Assembly: GCA_018609935.1 (NCBI GenBank)
Contig: JAHENH010000170.1
Span: 1-15,869, forward strand
Direction: 5' to 3'
Origin: Halobacteriales archaeon
Lineage (GTDB): Archaea; Halobacteriota; Halobacteria; Halorutilales; JAHENH01
DNA: 15,869 bases
Position numbers and translations under genes: made by a program. The notes beneath the pieces are model-generated. The model made no database searches. It was not told the origin of the DNA and saw nothing but the letters and a program-made list of their open reading frames with translations. This document shows positions 6,456 through 14,567 of this stretch, piece by piece (position 1 is the first letter of the stretch; each line of letters starts with the position of its first letter).

Positions 6456-6695
6456 TCAGGAAATTACGGTTTCTATATCTTTTTCTTTTTTTACATTAGT
6501 CTCTATAAATATAGCATTTCCATTTTCTTTATTTATTTTTTTGTGTGTTGGTCCCCCTCTTTCAAGTGGTTTTTCTCTTATATCTGCTACAACAATATTT
6601 ACACCTATCTCAGATAGGACTAAACATATTTCTCTGCCAATACCCGAAGAACCAGCTGTAACAACAGCTGTTTTATCATCTAGTTCTAAATTCAT
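6456..6695 (-). pseudogene. Short-chain dehydrogenase/reductase, N-terminal fragment
   Basis: Encodes the first 79 residues of an SDR-family oxidoreductase. The Rossmann nucleotide-binding signature is clear (VTAGSSGIGREI, the T-G-x-x-x-G-I-G type, with Ala in the first Gly position), followed by the beta2 strand IVVADI and the beta3 region FIETNVKKEKDI. A normal SDR is about 250 residues; here the frame breaks off after VIS just before the catalytic half with N-A-G, Ser and Y-x-x-x-K. The break lies about 35 bases from the end of the permease remnant, so one deletion or rearrangement probably removed the end of one gene and what lay between. Confidence 0.7.
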
Positions 6696-6875
6696 ACACT
6701 ACATAAAACAAGATAGCTTTAGTTCATTATCCTACCTAATACATTTCGTGTTTATACAATAACCCGGTAACAAATCCTTGTATATAGAACTATATGGGTT
6801 TTTTTTAAGAAATAAAAACATTAAAGTTTCTTAGTTGTTCTGCTACAAACAAAAAGTACATATGAAGATCTAAAT

Positions 6876-7475
6876 TTATTTTTCTATATTTGGGTTTTCT
6901 ATGAAATCTAGCTCCTCATATGTTTCTTGGGTATATTCTCTGTTGTTATCTTTTATAGTAAATAAAAAATAAAAAATAGCTTTTTTGAAATTCTTTATCT
7001 TTGATTTAAATTCACTGGATGTATCAATTTTTATTTTGATTTTTGCTGATCCTCTATCCGGAACTGTTCCGTTTAGACGAGAAAAAAAATCAGGTCTAGT
7101 TTCTCCTATAGGATAGATATTATAAGAATCTATAGAAATATTCAATTCTTTCCTATGATCTTCAATTGTTTCTTCTTTAGAATTTCTAAATACAACTTTT
7201 TCTAGATCTATATTTTTTATTTTTCCACTATTTTCTTCTTTATTATTTAGATCAAAATTAAAATCAATAAAGTCAGCAGACCCACTAGCATCAACACCAG
7301 AGCTACGTTTACTAACCTTAATATTAGATTTTTGGCTAATATATCTTTTATAATATTTAACAAGAATAATTAAAGAACTAAGAACACTGAGAAACAAGAT
7401 AAGGAAACTTATTATTAAACCAATAAAGCTTAAAATCAAACCAAGATTTTCCAAAAACCAACTATGAAAAACCAT
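6876..7475 (-). CDS. Membrane-anchored protein of unknown function
   Basis: A 199-residue protein with a long hydrophobic N-terminus (about residues 8-40, one or two membrane helices) and a soluble C-terminal domain of about 150 residues. The domain has a serine/aspartate-rich patch (SSGVDASGSADF) and then alternating beta-type sequence with a Lys-rich surface, suggesting a beta-sandwich, but no family is recognised. A good ribosome site (GGAGAGG) lies 5 bases before the ATG, one of few in this window, as expected for an internal gene of a transcript. It starts 39 bases after the compact recombinase on the same strand, so the two are probably co-transcribed as part of a mobile element. It looks intact. 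Confidence 0.6.
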   Translation of the reverse strand: MVFHSWFLENLGLILSFIGLIISFLILFLSVLSSLIILVKYYKRYISQKSNIKVSKRSSGVDASGSADFIDFNFDLNNKEENSGKIKNIDLEKVVFRNSKEETIEDHRKELNISIDSYNIYPIGETRPDFFSRLNGTVPDRGSAKIKIKIDTSSEFKSKIKNFKKAIFYFLFTIKDNNREYTQETYEELDFIENPNIEK

Positions 7476-7514
7476 TTATACCTCTCCATACCCCATGATA
7501 ACTAATTTAACCTT

Positions 7515-8120
7515 TCATCTAGGAACTAAATGAGTATATATCTGATCAGTAGTCTGTCTGTTTGCATGCCTCAACCTAAGTTGCACATCCTCCAACCTTC
7601 TACCTTCTATCTGGATAATCCTATAAGCCACACTATGGCGCAATGTATGAGGTGTAACATCTTCTGGATCTCCCTTGCCACCACTCGATAGATATGGTTC
7701 TCCATCTGTCTTTACAGCAATCTTCTTTATAGTATTACGTAGCTGTCGTGTACTCATCCTATTACTCTGACGAGTAGGGAACAATGCCTTGGGATCCTTC
7801 CACCTATCCCGTAGATACCTTCTAAGTACACGAATAGTATCATCTTTCAATTCTAATGTAGCTTGTGGTGGGTTTCCCTTCTGGATACTACTTGGAAGAT
7901 ATATATTCCCTTCATCCAAATCCAAGTTTACTTTGTTTAGTCTACATACTTCTGTAGCACGCAGGCCAGCATCATACATCAATGTTATCAGTGATTCATT
8001 ACGATCCTGTAGATATTTTTGAAAGTTTTTTAGACATGTTGTTATCCTTTTTTCTATCTGTTCGGGCTTCAACCAAGTTTTTGCTTGAGTTTCCGAATTT
8101 CTATTTTTGTGTTTAGGCAT
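7515..8120 (-). CDS. Compact tyrosine recombinase (catalytic domain only)
   Basis: A 201-residue site-specific recombinase of the XerC/D-integrase family consisting of the catalytic domain with only a short basic N-terminal extension in place of the core-binding domain. Catalytic residues are all visible: Arg54 in YDAGLRATEV, Lys81 in the beta-hairpin (IQKGNPP), His158 and Arg161 in TPHTLRHS, His185 in RLRHAN, and the nucleophile Tyr195 in IYTH. It would cut and rejoin DNA at short paired sites through a 3'-phosphotyrosine intermediate. Such short versions occur in haloarchaeal viruses and plasmids, where the DNA-binding part may be supplied by a partner. It is the only intact recombinase in the window and a candidate for the inversion at 3374-4794. 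No tRNA or attachment repeat is seen next to it. Confidence 0.85.
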   Translation of the reverse strand: MPKHKNRNSETQAKTWLKPEQIEKRITTCLKNFQKYLQDRNESLITLMYDAGLRATEVCRLNKVNLDLDEGNIYLPSSIQKGNPPQATLELKDDTIRVLRRYLRDRWKDPKALFPTRQSNRMSTRQLRNTIKKIAVKTDGEPYLSSGGKGDPEDVTPHTLRHSVAYRIIQIEGRRLEDVQLRLRHANRQTTDQIYTHLVPR

Positions 8121-8160
8121 TGTTAGCCTTTATAAAAGAAATAATGTTTTTTATCTTAAA
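8121..8160 (-). promoter_or_regulatory. Likely promoter of the compact recombinase
   Basis: On the minus strand, TTCTTTTATAAAGG lies 15-25 bases before the ATG at 8120, with A-rich sequence upstream resembling a B-recognition element. The spacing suggests a leaderless or nearly leaderless transcript. Confidence 0.3.
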
Positions 8161-8328
8161 TTTGTTTTGACCTTCCGGTTTTAGTACAAACACTGAAAGT
8201 AAACTATAAGTAATCAATTAATAATAATATTAAAAATCGAAACAAACAAGATTATAATAAATTAGAAATAGAATCATTTAGGGATTTATACTATCTATTA
8301 TAGTGTTGCAATCCTGCTAGATTTTAGA

Positions 8329-9279
8329 TTAAATAAATTTTGGAGCTATCTCATTACAGAAACGGTGGATTGTTTCTGAATCATTCTGTATTGCTAGAAA
8401 TATAATCATATCCGTACCAATGTCTTCATACTTTTGTATTTGATCTATGATATCTTGAGGTGATCCAACTAATCCATAATAATCTTCTCTAGGTATTTTA
8501 CCTTCGATATCTTCTATAAATTCTTTATATGTTTTTTCTGCTTCTTTTTTTGTATCACGTATCAACATAAAATTTAATATGGTTTTTTCTATGTCACTAT
8601 AATTTCTATCAAAATTTTTACAATGATTTTTTAATACATCTAATTTATTTTTTAATTCTTCTGGCTTCAAAATCAACCCATTCCATTCATCAGCATATCT
8701 AGCTACAGATTTCAATATAAGTTTTTCTCCATTCCCACCAACAAGTATTGGAGGATATGGATCTTGAATAGGTTTTGGCTCTAAAAAGGCATCCTCTATA
8801 CTATAGTGTTCTCCATTATATGTAATTGGACTGTCTTCTTTCCACATTGATTTTACCAGTTTTATTGTATCTTCCATCTGAGACACCCGTGTTGATATAT
8901 CTGGAAATTCATATCCATAACCAATATATTCATTTTCGAACCACCCTGCTCCTATACCTAGAACTGCTCTACCATTACTAATATGGTCTAAAGTAGTTAA
9001 TTTTCGCCCTAAAAGTGCTGGATTTCTATAATGTGGACAAGTAACCAAGGCACTCAACTGTATATTTTCCGTTTCCCGTGCTACGGCAGGAAGTATAGTA
9101 TAACAATCAAAAAAATTTTCATCTTGATAACCCAAAGAAGGTAGTTGCCATAGGTGATCCATAAAAGAAAACCAGGAAAAACAGGTTTTTTCAACATATT
9201 TCGCCATATTTATAGCTGACTCAACACCAGCTATATCTCCATCATCTCTAAAAGAAGCGTAATGATATCCAAATTCCAT
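8329..9279 (-). CDS. F420-type LLM class oxidoreductase
   Basis: A 316-residue protein of the bacterial luciferase-like (LLM) TIM-barrel family, in the branch that generally uses coenzyme F420 rather than FMN. Recognisable family segments in order: the N-terminal strand with FSWFSFMDHLWQLP, the block LSALVTCPHYRNPALLGRKL-TLDHISNGR, then GIGAGWFENEY, and EPKPIQDPYPPILVGGNG, followed by the C-terminal segment GSPQDIIDQI. Length matches the family. Likely function is hydride transfer between F420 and an unknown small substrate in the cytoplasm. It is monocistronic, 208 bases upstream of the recombinase on the same strand, and preceded by an AT-rich TATA-like stretch near 9300-9316. It supports an F420-making archaeon as host. 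Substrate cannot be assigned. Confidence 0.88.
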   Translation of the reverse strand: MEFGYHYASFRDDGDIAGVESAINMAKYVEKTCFSWFSFMDHLWQLPSLGYQDENFFDCYTILPAVARETENIQLSALVTCPHYRNPALLGRKLTTLDHISNGRAVLGIGAGWFENEYIGYGYEFPDISTRVSQMEDTIKLVKSMWKEDSPITYNGEHYSIEDAFLEPKPIQDPYPPILVGGNGEKLILKSVARYADEWNGLILKPEELKNKLDVLKNHCKNFDRNYSDIEKTILNFMLIRDTKKEAEKTYKEFIEDIEGKIPREDYYGLVGSPQDIIDQIQKYEDIGTDMIIFLAIQNDSETIHRFCNEIAPKFI

Positions 9280-9390
9280 AACAAGATTAATAACCTAAAA
9301 AATATAATATTACCCACCTAAAAATAAAACTGAACACCCTACCTCTTAATAATTTAAAAATTTACTATATAGCCAAAAAACCAAATATTG

Positions 9391-9620
9391 TTACCATTTA
9401 ATACTTCTACCTAATACAAAAATAAGTAGTGCTATTACACCGCACCTATAAGTGATTCAATGCCCGCTAAAGCTTGGTATAGTCCTGTAGCAGGTTGGAA
9501 ATCTCCAAATCCTAAGGTGGTGAATGTAACAATACTAAAATACAAACTATTCAAAAATATCACTATTCCATCTGTGGTAAATTCTATCTGGTCTGGAAAA
9601 TTAATTTGAAGGAAGTATAT
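9391..9620 (-). pseudogene. Potassium-channel-like pore fragment
   Basis: The minus strand encodes a pore loop and second helix of a two-helix ion channel (Ion_trans_2 type): YFSIVTFTTLGFGDFQPATG, whose T-x-G-F-G-D is the K+ selectivity filter, followed by a helix LYQALAGIESLIGAV. At 9435-9437 a stop interrupts, but a one-base shift continues the helix as IALLIFVLGRSIKW to TAA at 9391. Upstream the frame is closed by TAG at 9621-9623, within the lipoprotein remnant; the first helix and the N-terminal part of the gene are lost. Too short to be made as a working channel. Confidence 0.6.
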
Positions 9621-9854
9621 CTACCTCTTTGTATTGCTTTATCAACAATCTCTTTTTCTTTTTCTGTAAGATCTGTATAGCTTACCGGATATATATTCCC
9701 TATCTGTTCCTGTGTAGGATATACCTGATATATATATATTTATGTATATGCCATGTGCAGCACCAAGAAGTGGATTACATCTTCTACCAATACAGCCAGA
9801 CAAACCCAAAGATGAAAATATACCCAAACACAGTATTAATCTACGCCTATTCAC
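9584..9854 (-). pseudogene. Archaeal lipoprotein remnant
   Basis: Starts at GTG (9852-9854) with a lipoprotein signal: basic MNRRRL, hydrophobic core and the lipobox LSGC, then GRRCNPLLGAAHGIY, a start typical of secreted haloarchaeal-type proteins. Around the AT repeat near 9730-9745 the frame slips; the neighbouring frame then reads QVYPTQEQIGNIYPVSYTDL and TEKEKEIVDKAIQRGRY, a motif style (L-x-x-x-E-x-x-x-V-x-x-A-I-x-x-G) known from haloarchaeal surface proteins. The frame ends at TAG 9584-9586, inside channel sequence in another frame, so the C-terminal part is gone. Frame slippage in an (AT)n tract could also be a sequencing error. Confidence 0.5.
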
Positions 9855-9858
9855 CGTT

Positions 9859-10050
9859 TCATAGCTTTTTTATAGATGTTAGTTTTCCACCCTTGATATT
9901 TTTAGGTTCTATGTTTGTTCTAGGAGCTAGACCCTCACTCCTAGAGAAATCAATATTGAAGGATCTCTAAAGTTTTCTGCAACTACATATTCTACTGGAT
10001 CCAGCTACACACCAAGTACAGAGTGTAAAGAAACCAATAGACACCCCTCG
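9859..10050 (-). pseudogene. Unidentified gene fragment
   Basis: The minus strand has protein-like sequence in two frames: LDPVEYVVAENFRDPSIL then, after a one-base shift near 9925, GLAPRTNIEPKNIKGGKLTS, ending in TGA at 9859-9861. It ends just before the lipoprotein start, so the two may once have been neighbours in an operon. An in-frame TAG precedes LDPVEY. I do not recognise a family; the plus-strand frame across the region looks like a shadow. Confidence 0.3.
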
Positions 10051-10206
10051 TCCCAAATGTAAATAATAGTTTAATAAGGAACTATACTAACTAAAAAAAG
10101 ACCCAAGAAAAGAACAAATTATATACCCATAATTGTTTAAATTTTTAAATATTTATAGGTTATTTGTTAGATTTATTTGTTTTTTTAATATGAATAACCA
10201 ATTAAC

Positions 10207-10217
10207 TTTTTATATAG
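10207..10217 (+). promoter_or_regulatory. TATA box of the beta-helix gene
   Basis: TTTTTATATAG is centred about 24 bases before the ATG at 10236, the distance expected for an archaeal TATA box driving a leaderless transcript. No ribosome site is present before the ATG. Confidence 0.5.
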
Positions 10218-10235
10218 ATAAAAGTATTTATTTAT

Positions 10236-11501
10236 ATGTCCAATAGAGATGATGAAAGATTTTTTGATAGGAGAAAATTCATAAAAACAACTACATATAC
10301 AACTATAGGACTCGGTATAATAGGTATAAATAGTGTTACAGCAAAACCAGGCGGCGGTCCACCAGATACAAAAAGCTGTGATATCATAGTTCCAGACGAC
10401 TATTTAATTATACAGGATGCAGTAGATAATGCAGAGCCAGGAGACAATATATGTATAAAAGATGGTGCATACAAAGAACAAATAATAATCAACAAAGATC
10501 TAACATTAAAAGCTGCAGGTGAAGATTCCCCCACAATAGAACATCCAAGTTCTCCAGACAGCTTTACTATCCCAGAAAGTGGACCTACATGGGAACCAAT
10601 AATCTTTGTATACGGAGGAACAGAAACTGGAGGTGAAATAAGTGGTTCTGATACTGTAGATGTAGATATCTATGATCTAAAAATAGACGGACTAGGACTA
10701 CAGCCAGATGTAAGACGGAAGCCCGGTATATTCTATAGAAATGCTTCTGGAAAAATCTCAGACAACATAATTGAAAATATGGGTGTTGGGGGGAAAGAGA
10801 CATTTGGAATATTAGCATATGGAGACTCCAATGTAACAATAAAAAACAACAAGATAAGCGATTATGAACGTGGTGGTATAGGAGCAAATGGAGATGGTGG
10901 AAAGCATCCCGGCCCAAATGTAGACATCATAAACAATACATTAAAAGGTCCTACTGGAATAGGTGAAGCTTGGGGTCCAAACGGAATACAGATCGGGTTT
11001 GGTGCAAAAGGAAAAGTAATAGACAACAAAGTATTAGACAATAGATACAGTGATGAAGATCCTGTAGCATCTGGAATACTAATATTTGAAAGTGACAACG
11101 TAGACATAAAAAATAATATAGTGGAAAAAGCAGATATTGCTCTATCGTGTGGAAGCTGGGGATGGCTTAGAAAAACAGCAAACAACAACAAATTCACAGG
11201 AAACCAAGCCAGAGAAACCGAATACGGAAACTTATTCGAAGCTGTAGCAGAACCCTATGACGGAGTTTTAACACAAAATAATCCAACAGTAAATAATAAT
11301 AAAAGTGTTAGAAACACACTTAGAGGTGAAGACGATCCAAAAGGCCAGATAGGTATAGGTATAATAGCAGAGGATAATATAGAGAATGAATATAGTCCTG
11401 TTGCGGATAATAATAAAATCATTAATAATGATATAGAAAACTTTGAAACTAGGATTGAGGACGGGGGAAGTGACACCAAAATAGCACCCATGAAACCCTA
11501 A
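10236..11501 (+). CDS. Tat-exported right-handed beta-helix (NosD/pectate-lyase-like) protein
   Basis: A 421-residue secreted protein. The N-terminus has a twin-arginine signal (DRRKFIK at residues 11-17, then a hydrophobic stretch to about 32 and a likely cut after VTA at 36), so it is folded before export. The mature part opens with IIVPDDYLIIQDAVDNAEPGD, the usual start of NosD-like and pectin-lyase-fold proteins, followed by repeated short strands with Asn ladders (DNIIENMG, NVTIKNNKIS, NVDIINNTLKG, NVDIKNNIVEKA, ..NNKIINNDIEN). These coils form a parallel beta-helix. Such proteins bind or cleave polysaccharides or coat cells; no catalytic residues can be assigned. The gene is intact, monocistronic, with its own promoter. 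Tat export is frequent in haloarchaea and fits a halophilic host. Confidence 0.85.
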   Translation: MSNRDDERFFDRRKFIKTTTYTTIGLGIIGINSVTAKPGGGPPDTKSCDIIVPDDYLIIQDAVDNAEPGDNICIKDGAYKEQIIINKDLTLKAAGEDSPTIEHPSSPDSFTIPESGPTWEPIIFVYGGTETGGEISGSDTVDVDIYDLKIDGLGLQPDVRRKPGIFYRNASGKISDNIIENMGVGGKETFGILAYGDSNVTIKNNKISDYERGGIGANGDGGKHPGPNVDIINNTLKGPTGIGEAWGPNGIQIGFGAKGKVIDNKVLDNRYSDEDPVASGILIFESDNVDIKNNIVEKADIALSCGSWGWLRKTANNNKFTGNQARETEYGNLFEAVAEPYDGVLTQNNPTVNNNKSVRNTLRGEDDPKGQIGIGIIAEDNIENEYSPVADNNKIINNDIENFETRIEDGGSDTKIAPMKP

Positions 11502-12097
11502 CAACACTAATTCTAAAAGAGTATTATATTTAGTCTATTAATCTTTCTGTAATTTTAGAGAGAATCTATAATCATTGTTGACTATAATTATATATAGATT
11601 CAATACAACCTAGAAACCAAATATATACAAATGATTTAGGTTAGTTTTGGAATATTTTGATGGTGGAAAAGAGAAAAAAAATAAAAAATAAAAATATATA
11701 AAATCTACTTTAAATCCTTATTTTAAAACAAAAAAAAGAAGAATCGAAATCTAAAATCAGTATAGATATACAAATATAGGTAAATTTAAAATAAATTTTT
11801 AATAAAAAACATAAAACAAAACAATAAAATCCATATCATTATGTAAGAAAAATCAAATATCAATACTACCTATATTTTTTACACTAAAAGAAAATAAAAT
11901 TTTTTTATATAGTGATCGAATATATTATTAGTTAATTTTTTGGTGTACCATATATGTATATTTGTTGTTTTTCTTCTAATTCTATATATATTCCATCTCC
12001 ACATAGACCACCATCCTTTATTCTATAAAGACCAATATAAAAGGCCTTAGTTTACCGTTCTGATATTAATATATCTTTTATTTTATTATTGTATTTT
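11502..12097. other. Long AT-rich intergenic region
   Basis: About 600 bases between the beta-helix gene and the end of the lipoprotein gene. Very AT-rich, with runs of A on the plus strand between 11660 and 11900. Apart from the short reading-frame remnant at 11932-12051 I see no gene, RNA or clear hairpin. Confidence 0.6.
11932..12051 (-). pseudogene. C-terminal remnant of an unknown gene
   Basis: A 38-codon minus-strand frame with ordinary residue mix (KAFYIGLYRIKDGGLCGDG then IYIELEEKQQIYIYGTP) between two stops and without a start. It reads like the tail of a small beta-rich protein. Family not recognised. Confidence 0.3.
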
Positions 12098-13135
12098 TTA
12101 TTTTGTTGTGTTTTGGCTGCTATATCCGGGGACACTCTGTTGTTCACTTATAGACTGAAGTTGTGTTATGTCTACTGCATTCCTAGCTTGTTTTGGTAGC
12201 TGTATATCTACAGGTTCATTAAAACCTGTCATTGTCGTCTCCATATATATCTGGCTTCTAATAGAAAAAGTTCCTATATCTGTATTGTCGTTGGTTTGGT
12301 TTTGGCTTATGTTTTGAGCTAGACTTGATAGATCTGATATACTAGTCATATTTATCTGGCTTTTAATTGGATAATAGTTTTTTTTAGAAATCCACTGCTT
12401 TATAGACATATCTTCAATCTGTAGGAATCCAGAATTGATCATTCCCCCTCCTGGTAGACCAGATACCCCAGACATCTGCTCTTGTAAATATCGTTGTAGT
12501 TGCTGTTGATCTAAAGTTATACCTAAGATATATGCTTCCTTACCATCTACAGTCTCATTCCCTAATAGTTCAACGTCCTCAGAAATATTCAAAAACATCT
12601 GCTGTTGCCGTAGCTGGTTCTGGTTCTCCCACATATTTTGAAACTGTGTTGGAATCCCCATCTTAATCCATCCATTACTATCTGTATTGTTGTTTGTTGT
12701 TAGGTTGGCTAGTTGTTCAGAATAAATATATACAGAGTTATTTACAAGATAATTAGTTGTCGTAATGTTTTGTTGTGTAGTATTTGTATTATTAGGTATA
12801 TAGATTTGTTGTGTCATCTCTATCTTCATAGATCTAGTGGTCATATTGACTTTTCCGGATCCATATGCACTAGAAGATGTATTTACTTTTCCTGGTGTTT
12901 GGTTTCCTATGGTTTTGTTTGTCGTGTTAGATTGTACGTCCATATTCATGTTCATTGTCATGTTTAGTGAGTAGCTTGTTATGTTTTGTGTGGCTTGTAT
13001 GGATTTGTTTCTTATTTCTTGAGGGGAAAGCTGTCCAGGTATAGGTGTTTGTGTATTACCGTCTCCGTTTCCTATACATCCAGTAAAACCTAAGATTAAA
13101 ACTAAAAATATTGGTAATAAATATTTTTTAGACAT
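12098..13135 (-). CDS. Surface lipoprotein, LolA/LppX-like
   Basis: A 345-residue lipoprotein: signal MSKKYLLPIFLVLILGFTGC with lipid-anchor Cys20, then a flexible Gly/Asn/Thr linker. The mature domain begins with IRNKSIQATQNITSYSLNMTMNM, a start seen in LolA/LppX/DUF6612-like proteins that form an open beta-barrel able to hold lipids; further strand repeats (YLVNNSVYIYSE, GWIKMG, GNETVDGKEAYILGI, WISKKNYYPIKSQINM) agree with that fold. There are very many N-x-S/T sites, suggesting heavy N-glycosylation outside the cell. Low-complexity Gln/Asn stretches lie at about 165-180 and 215-225. It is divergently arranged with the membrane protein at 13224, 88 bases apart. The fold assignment is by pattern and moderate in certainty; the lipoprotein call is firm. 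Confidence 0.75.
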   Translation of the reverse strand: MSKKYLLPIFLVLILGFTGCIGNGDGNTQTPIPGQLSPQEIRNKSIQATQNITSYSLNMTMNMNMDVQSNTTNKTIGNQTPGKVNTSSSAYGSGKVNMTTRSMKIEMTQQIYIPNNTNTTQQNITTTNYLVNNSVYIYSEQLANLTTNNNTDSNGWIKMGIPTQFQNMWENQNQLRQQQMFLNISEDVELLGNETVDGKEAYILGITLDQQQLQRYLQEQMSGVSGLPGGGMINSGFLQIEDMSIKQWISKKNYYPIKSQINMTSISDLSSLAQNISQNQTNDNTDIGTFSIRSQIYMETTMTGFNEPVDIQLPKQARNAVDITQLQSISEQQSVPGYSSQNTTK

Positions 13136-13159
13136 ATTTTTATAATGTGTGGGGTTGAA

Positions 13160-13170
13160 AATATATTTAG
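13160..13170 (-). promoter_or_regulatory. TATA-like box of the lipoprotein gene
   Basis: On the minus strand AAATATATTTT is centred about 30 bases before the ATG at 13135. With the box at 13192-13203 for the opposite gene it forms a compact divergent promoter region. Confidence 0.4.
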
Positions 13171-13191
13171 TGTTTTTGAAAAAATTATGTG

Positions 13192-13203
13192 TTTTTATAT
13201 ATA
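13192..13203 (+). promoter_or_regulatory. TATA box of the polytopic membrane protein gene
   Basis: TTTTTATATATA is centred about 26 bases before the ATG at 13224, the position expected for a leaderless archaeal transcript. Confidence 0.5.
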
Positions 13204-13223
13204 GGTGTTTATTATTTTAAGTT

Positions 13224-14210
13224 ATGGCTTATGCAGTAGATGAGGTAACTAATGCTTTTGAGGTTACAAAAGATTTTTTATTACCTTTCGGTCTGTATAG
13301 GTGGTTTAAGCTCGCAGTTATAGCATTCTTTGTAGGGTCGGCTGGAATACAGACAAACTATTTTCCTTTCAATTCGTTTGGTGGTGGTACACCCAGTAAT
13401 GGATTTGAAGGTCCAAGTATGGGTTTGCCTGGATTACCGGAGCTGACGATTATTTTATTGATTGTAGGAATCATAGTATTCCTGGCATTAATCTTTCTTT
13501 TGTTAAGTTCTATATTTGAGTTTATACTAGTTGAGTCGTTACGTAGTGGGGATGTAGAGATACGTAATTATTGGAGTAGGTATTGGAGAAAGGGAGTTCG
13601 GTTGTTCATATTTCAGTTTTTTATAGGTTTTATACCTGCAATAATTGCAGTCATAGCTGGTCTATCTGTATTGTTTCCTTTTCTATCCGGTGGTAGTCCC
13701 TTCATATCTATAGGACTATTACTCGTCTTGGTTCCAATATTTATAGTTATAGCAATTGTTTTTGGTGTTATTGGCGGATTTACCAATAGTTTTGTTGTTC
13801 CGACAATGATGTTGGAGGATTGTGGTGTCTTAGATGGTTGGGGTAGGTTCTATTCTACACTAAAAAGTGAATGGAAAGAATATCTTGTATACCTAATTCT
13901 TTCTTGGATACTGGGTCTTGTTGCAGGTATTCTTACAGGTATAGTGTTTTTGTTGTGTTTGGTTGTTTTGTTGATTCCTTTTGGAGTCTTGGGAGTTATA
14001 GGGTTTACATTGATGTTGGCAATAGAACCTTTAGGTATAGCTATACTAGCAATAGTTGTAGTACTTTTTATTTTGTCTGTGTTTGTTGTTTCTGCTTTTA
14101 TCCAAGTCCCTGTACTCGTATATCTAAGGTATTATGCCCTGCTTGTATTGGGAGATACAGATAAACAACTAGACATAATACCAACACAGAGAAAATCTAT
14201 AGAAGAATAG
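13224..14210 (+). CDS. Haloarchaeal-type polytopic membrane protein (DUF7544-like)
   Basis: A 328-residue integral membrane protein. It begins MAYAVDEVTNAFEVTKDFLLPFGLYRWFKLAVIAFF, a start I associate with a haloarchaeal membrane family annotated as DUF7544. A first helix (about 29-40) is followed by a Gly/Pro/Ser/Asn-rich extracellular loop (GGGTPSNGFEGPSMGLPG), then helices at about 72-97, 127-150, 157-185, 214-250 and 255-300. A conserved-looking cytoplasmic stretch FEFILVESLRSGDVEIRNYWSRYWRKG precedes helix 3, and WGRFYSTLKSEWKEYLVYL helix 5; both resemble the glycerophosphoryl diester phosphodiesterase membrane-domain type of repeat. The function is unknown; pairing with a surface lipoprotein suggests an envelope role. 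Intact; ends in TAG. Confidence 0.75.
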   Translation: MAYAVDEVTNAFEVTKDFLLPFGLYRWFKLAVIAFFVGSAGIQTNYFPFNSFGGGTPSNGFEGPSMGLPGLPELTIILLIVGIIVFLALIFLLLSSIFEFILVESLRSGDVEIRNYWSRYWRKGVRLFIFQFFIGFIPAIIAVIAGLSVLFPFLSGGSPFISIGLLLVLVPIFIVIAIVFGVIGGFTNSFVVPTMMLEDCGVLDGWGRFYSTLKSEWKEYLVYLILSWILGLVAGILTGIVFLLCLVVLLIPFGVLGVIGFTLMLAIEPLGIAILAIVVVLFILSVFVVSAFIQVPVLVYLRYYALLVLGDTDKQLDIIPTQRKSIEE

Positions 14211-14567
14211 TTTATAATTTTGTTTTTGTTTATAGATCTTGTTGATGGATGTTAATTTAATGGTCTTATTATAATATAAAAATAGATAAAAATAAGAAAT
14301 AGTTGTAGAGAGATCTCTTTTTGGATAGTTGGTATTTTTTGTTTCCTATGGGGGAATAAGGAAGGTAGGGTTTTGGTTTCTACCTTCTATTTGTTTTGTT
14401 TTTTATATATCAAAAAGTTTTCTGTATTTTTCTTTATAGATTATTTTTTTATATATAGTATTTGGTTTCTTACTTTTTCAAGGGCACATAGTAGAAATAC
14501 GTCACTTCAACATTCTGTATATTTATTTGTTTTTAGGTGGTTTAATTTAGAAATCTGTATAGGTTAT
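14211..14567. other. Intergenic region between convergent genes
   Basis: T-rich on the plus strand. It contains a short perfect palindrome (AGAGATCTCT near 14310) and the hairpin at 14361-14387. Reading frames on the plus strand here are repetitive Tyr/Phe/Cys and not protein-like. No gene seen. Confidence 0.6.
14361..14387. terminator. Bidirectional hairpin between convergent genes
   Basis: GAAGGTAG, an 11-base loop, then CTACCTTC: a perfect 8-base stem, followed on the plus strand by a T-rich run. It sits between the ends of the convergent genes 13224-14210 and 15410-14568. A terminator or 3' end stabiliser is the simplest reading. Archaeal terminators rely mainly on T-runs, so the stem itself may be optional. 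Confidence 0.45.
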
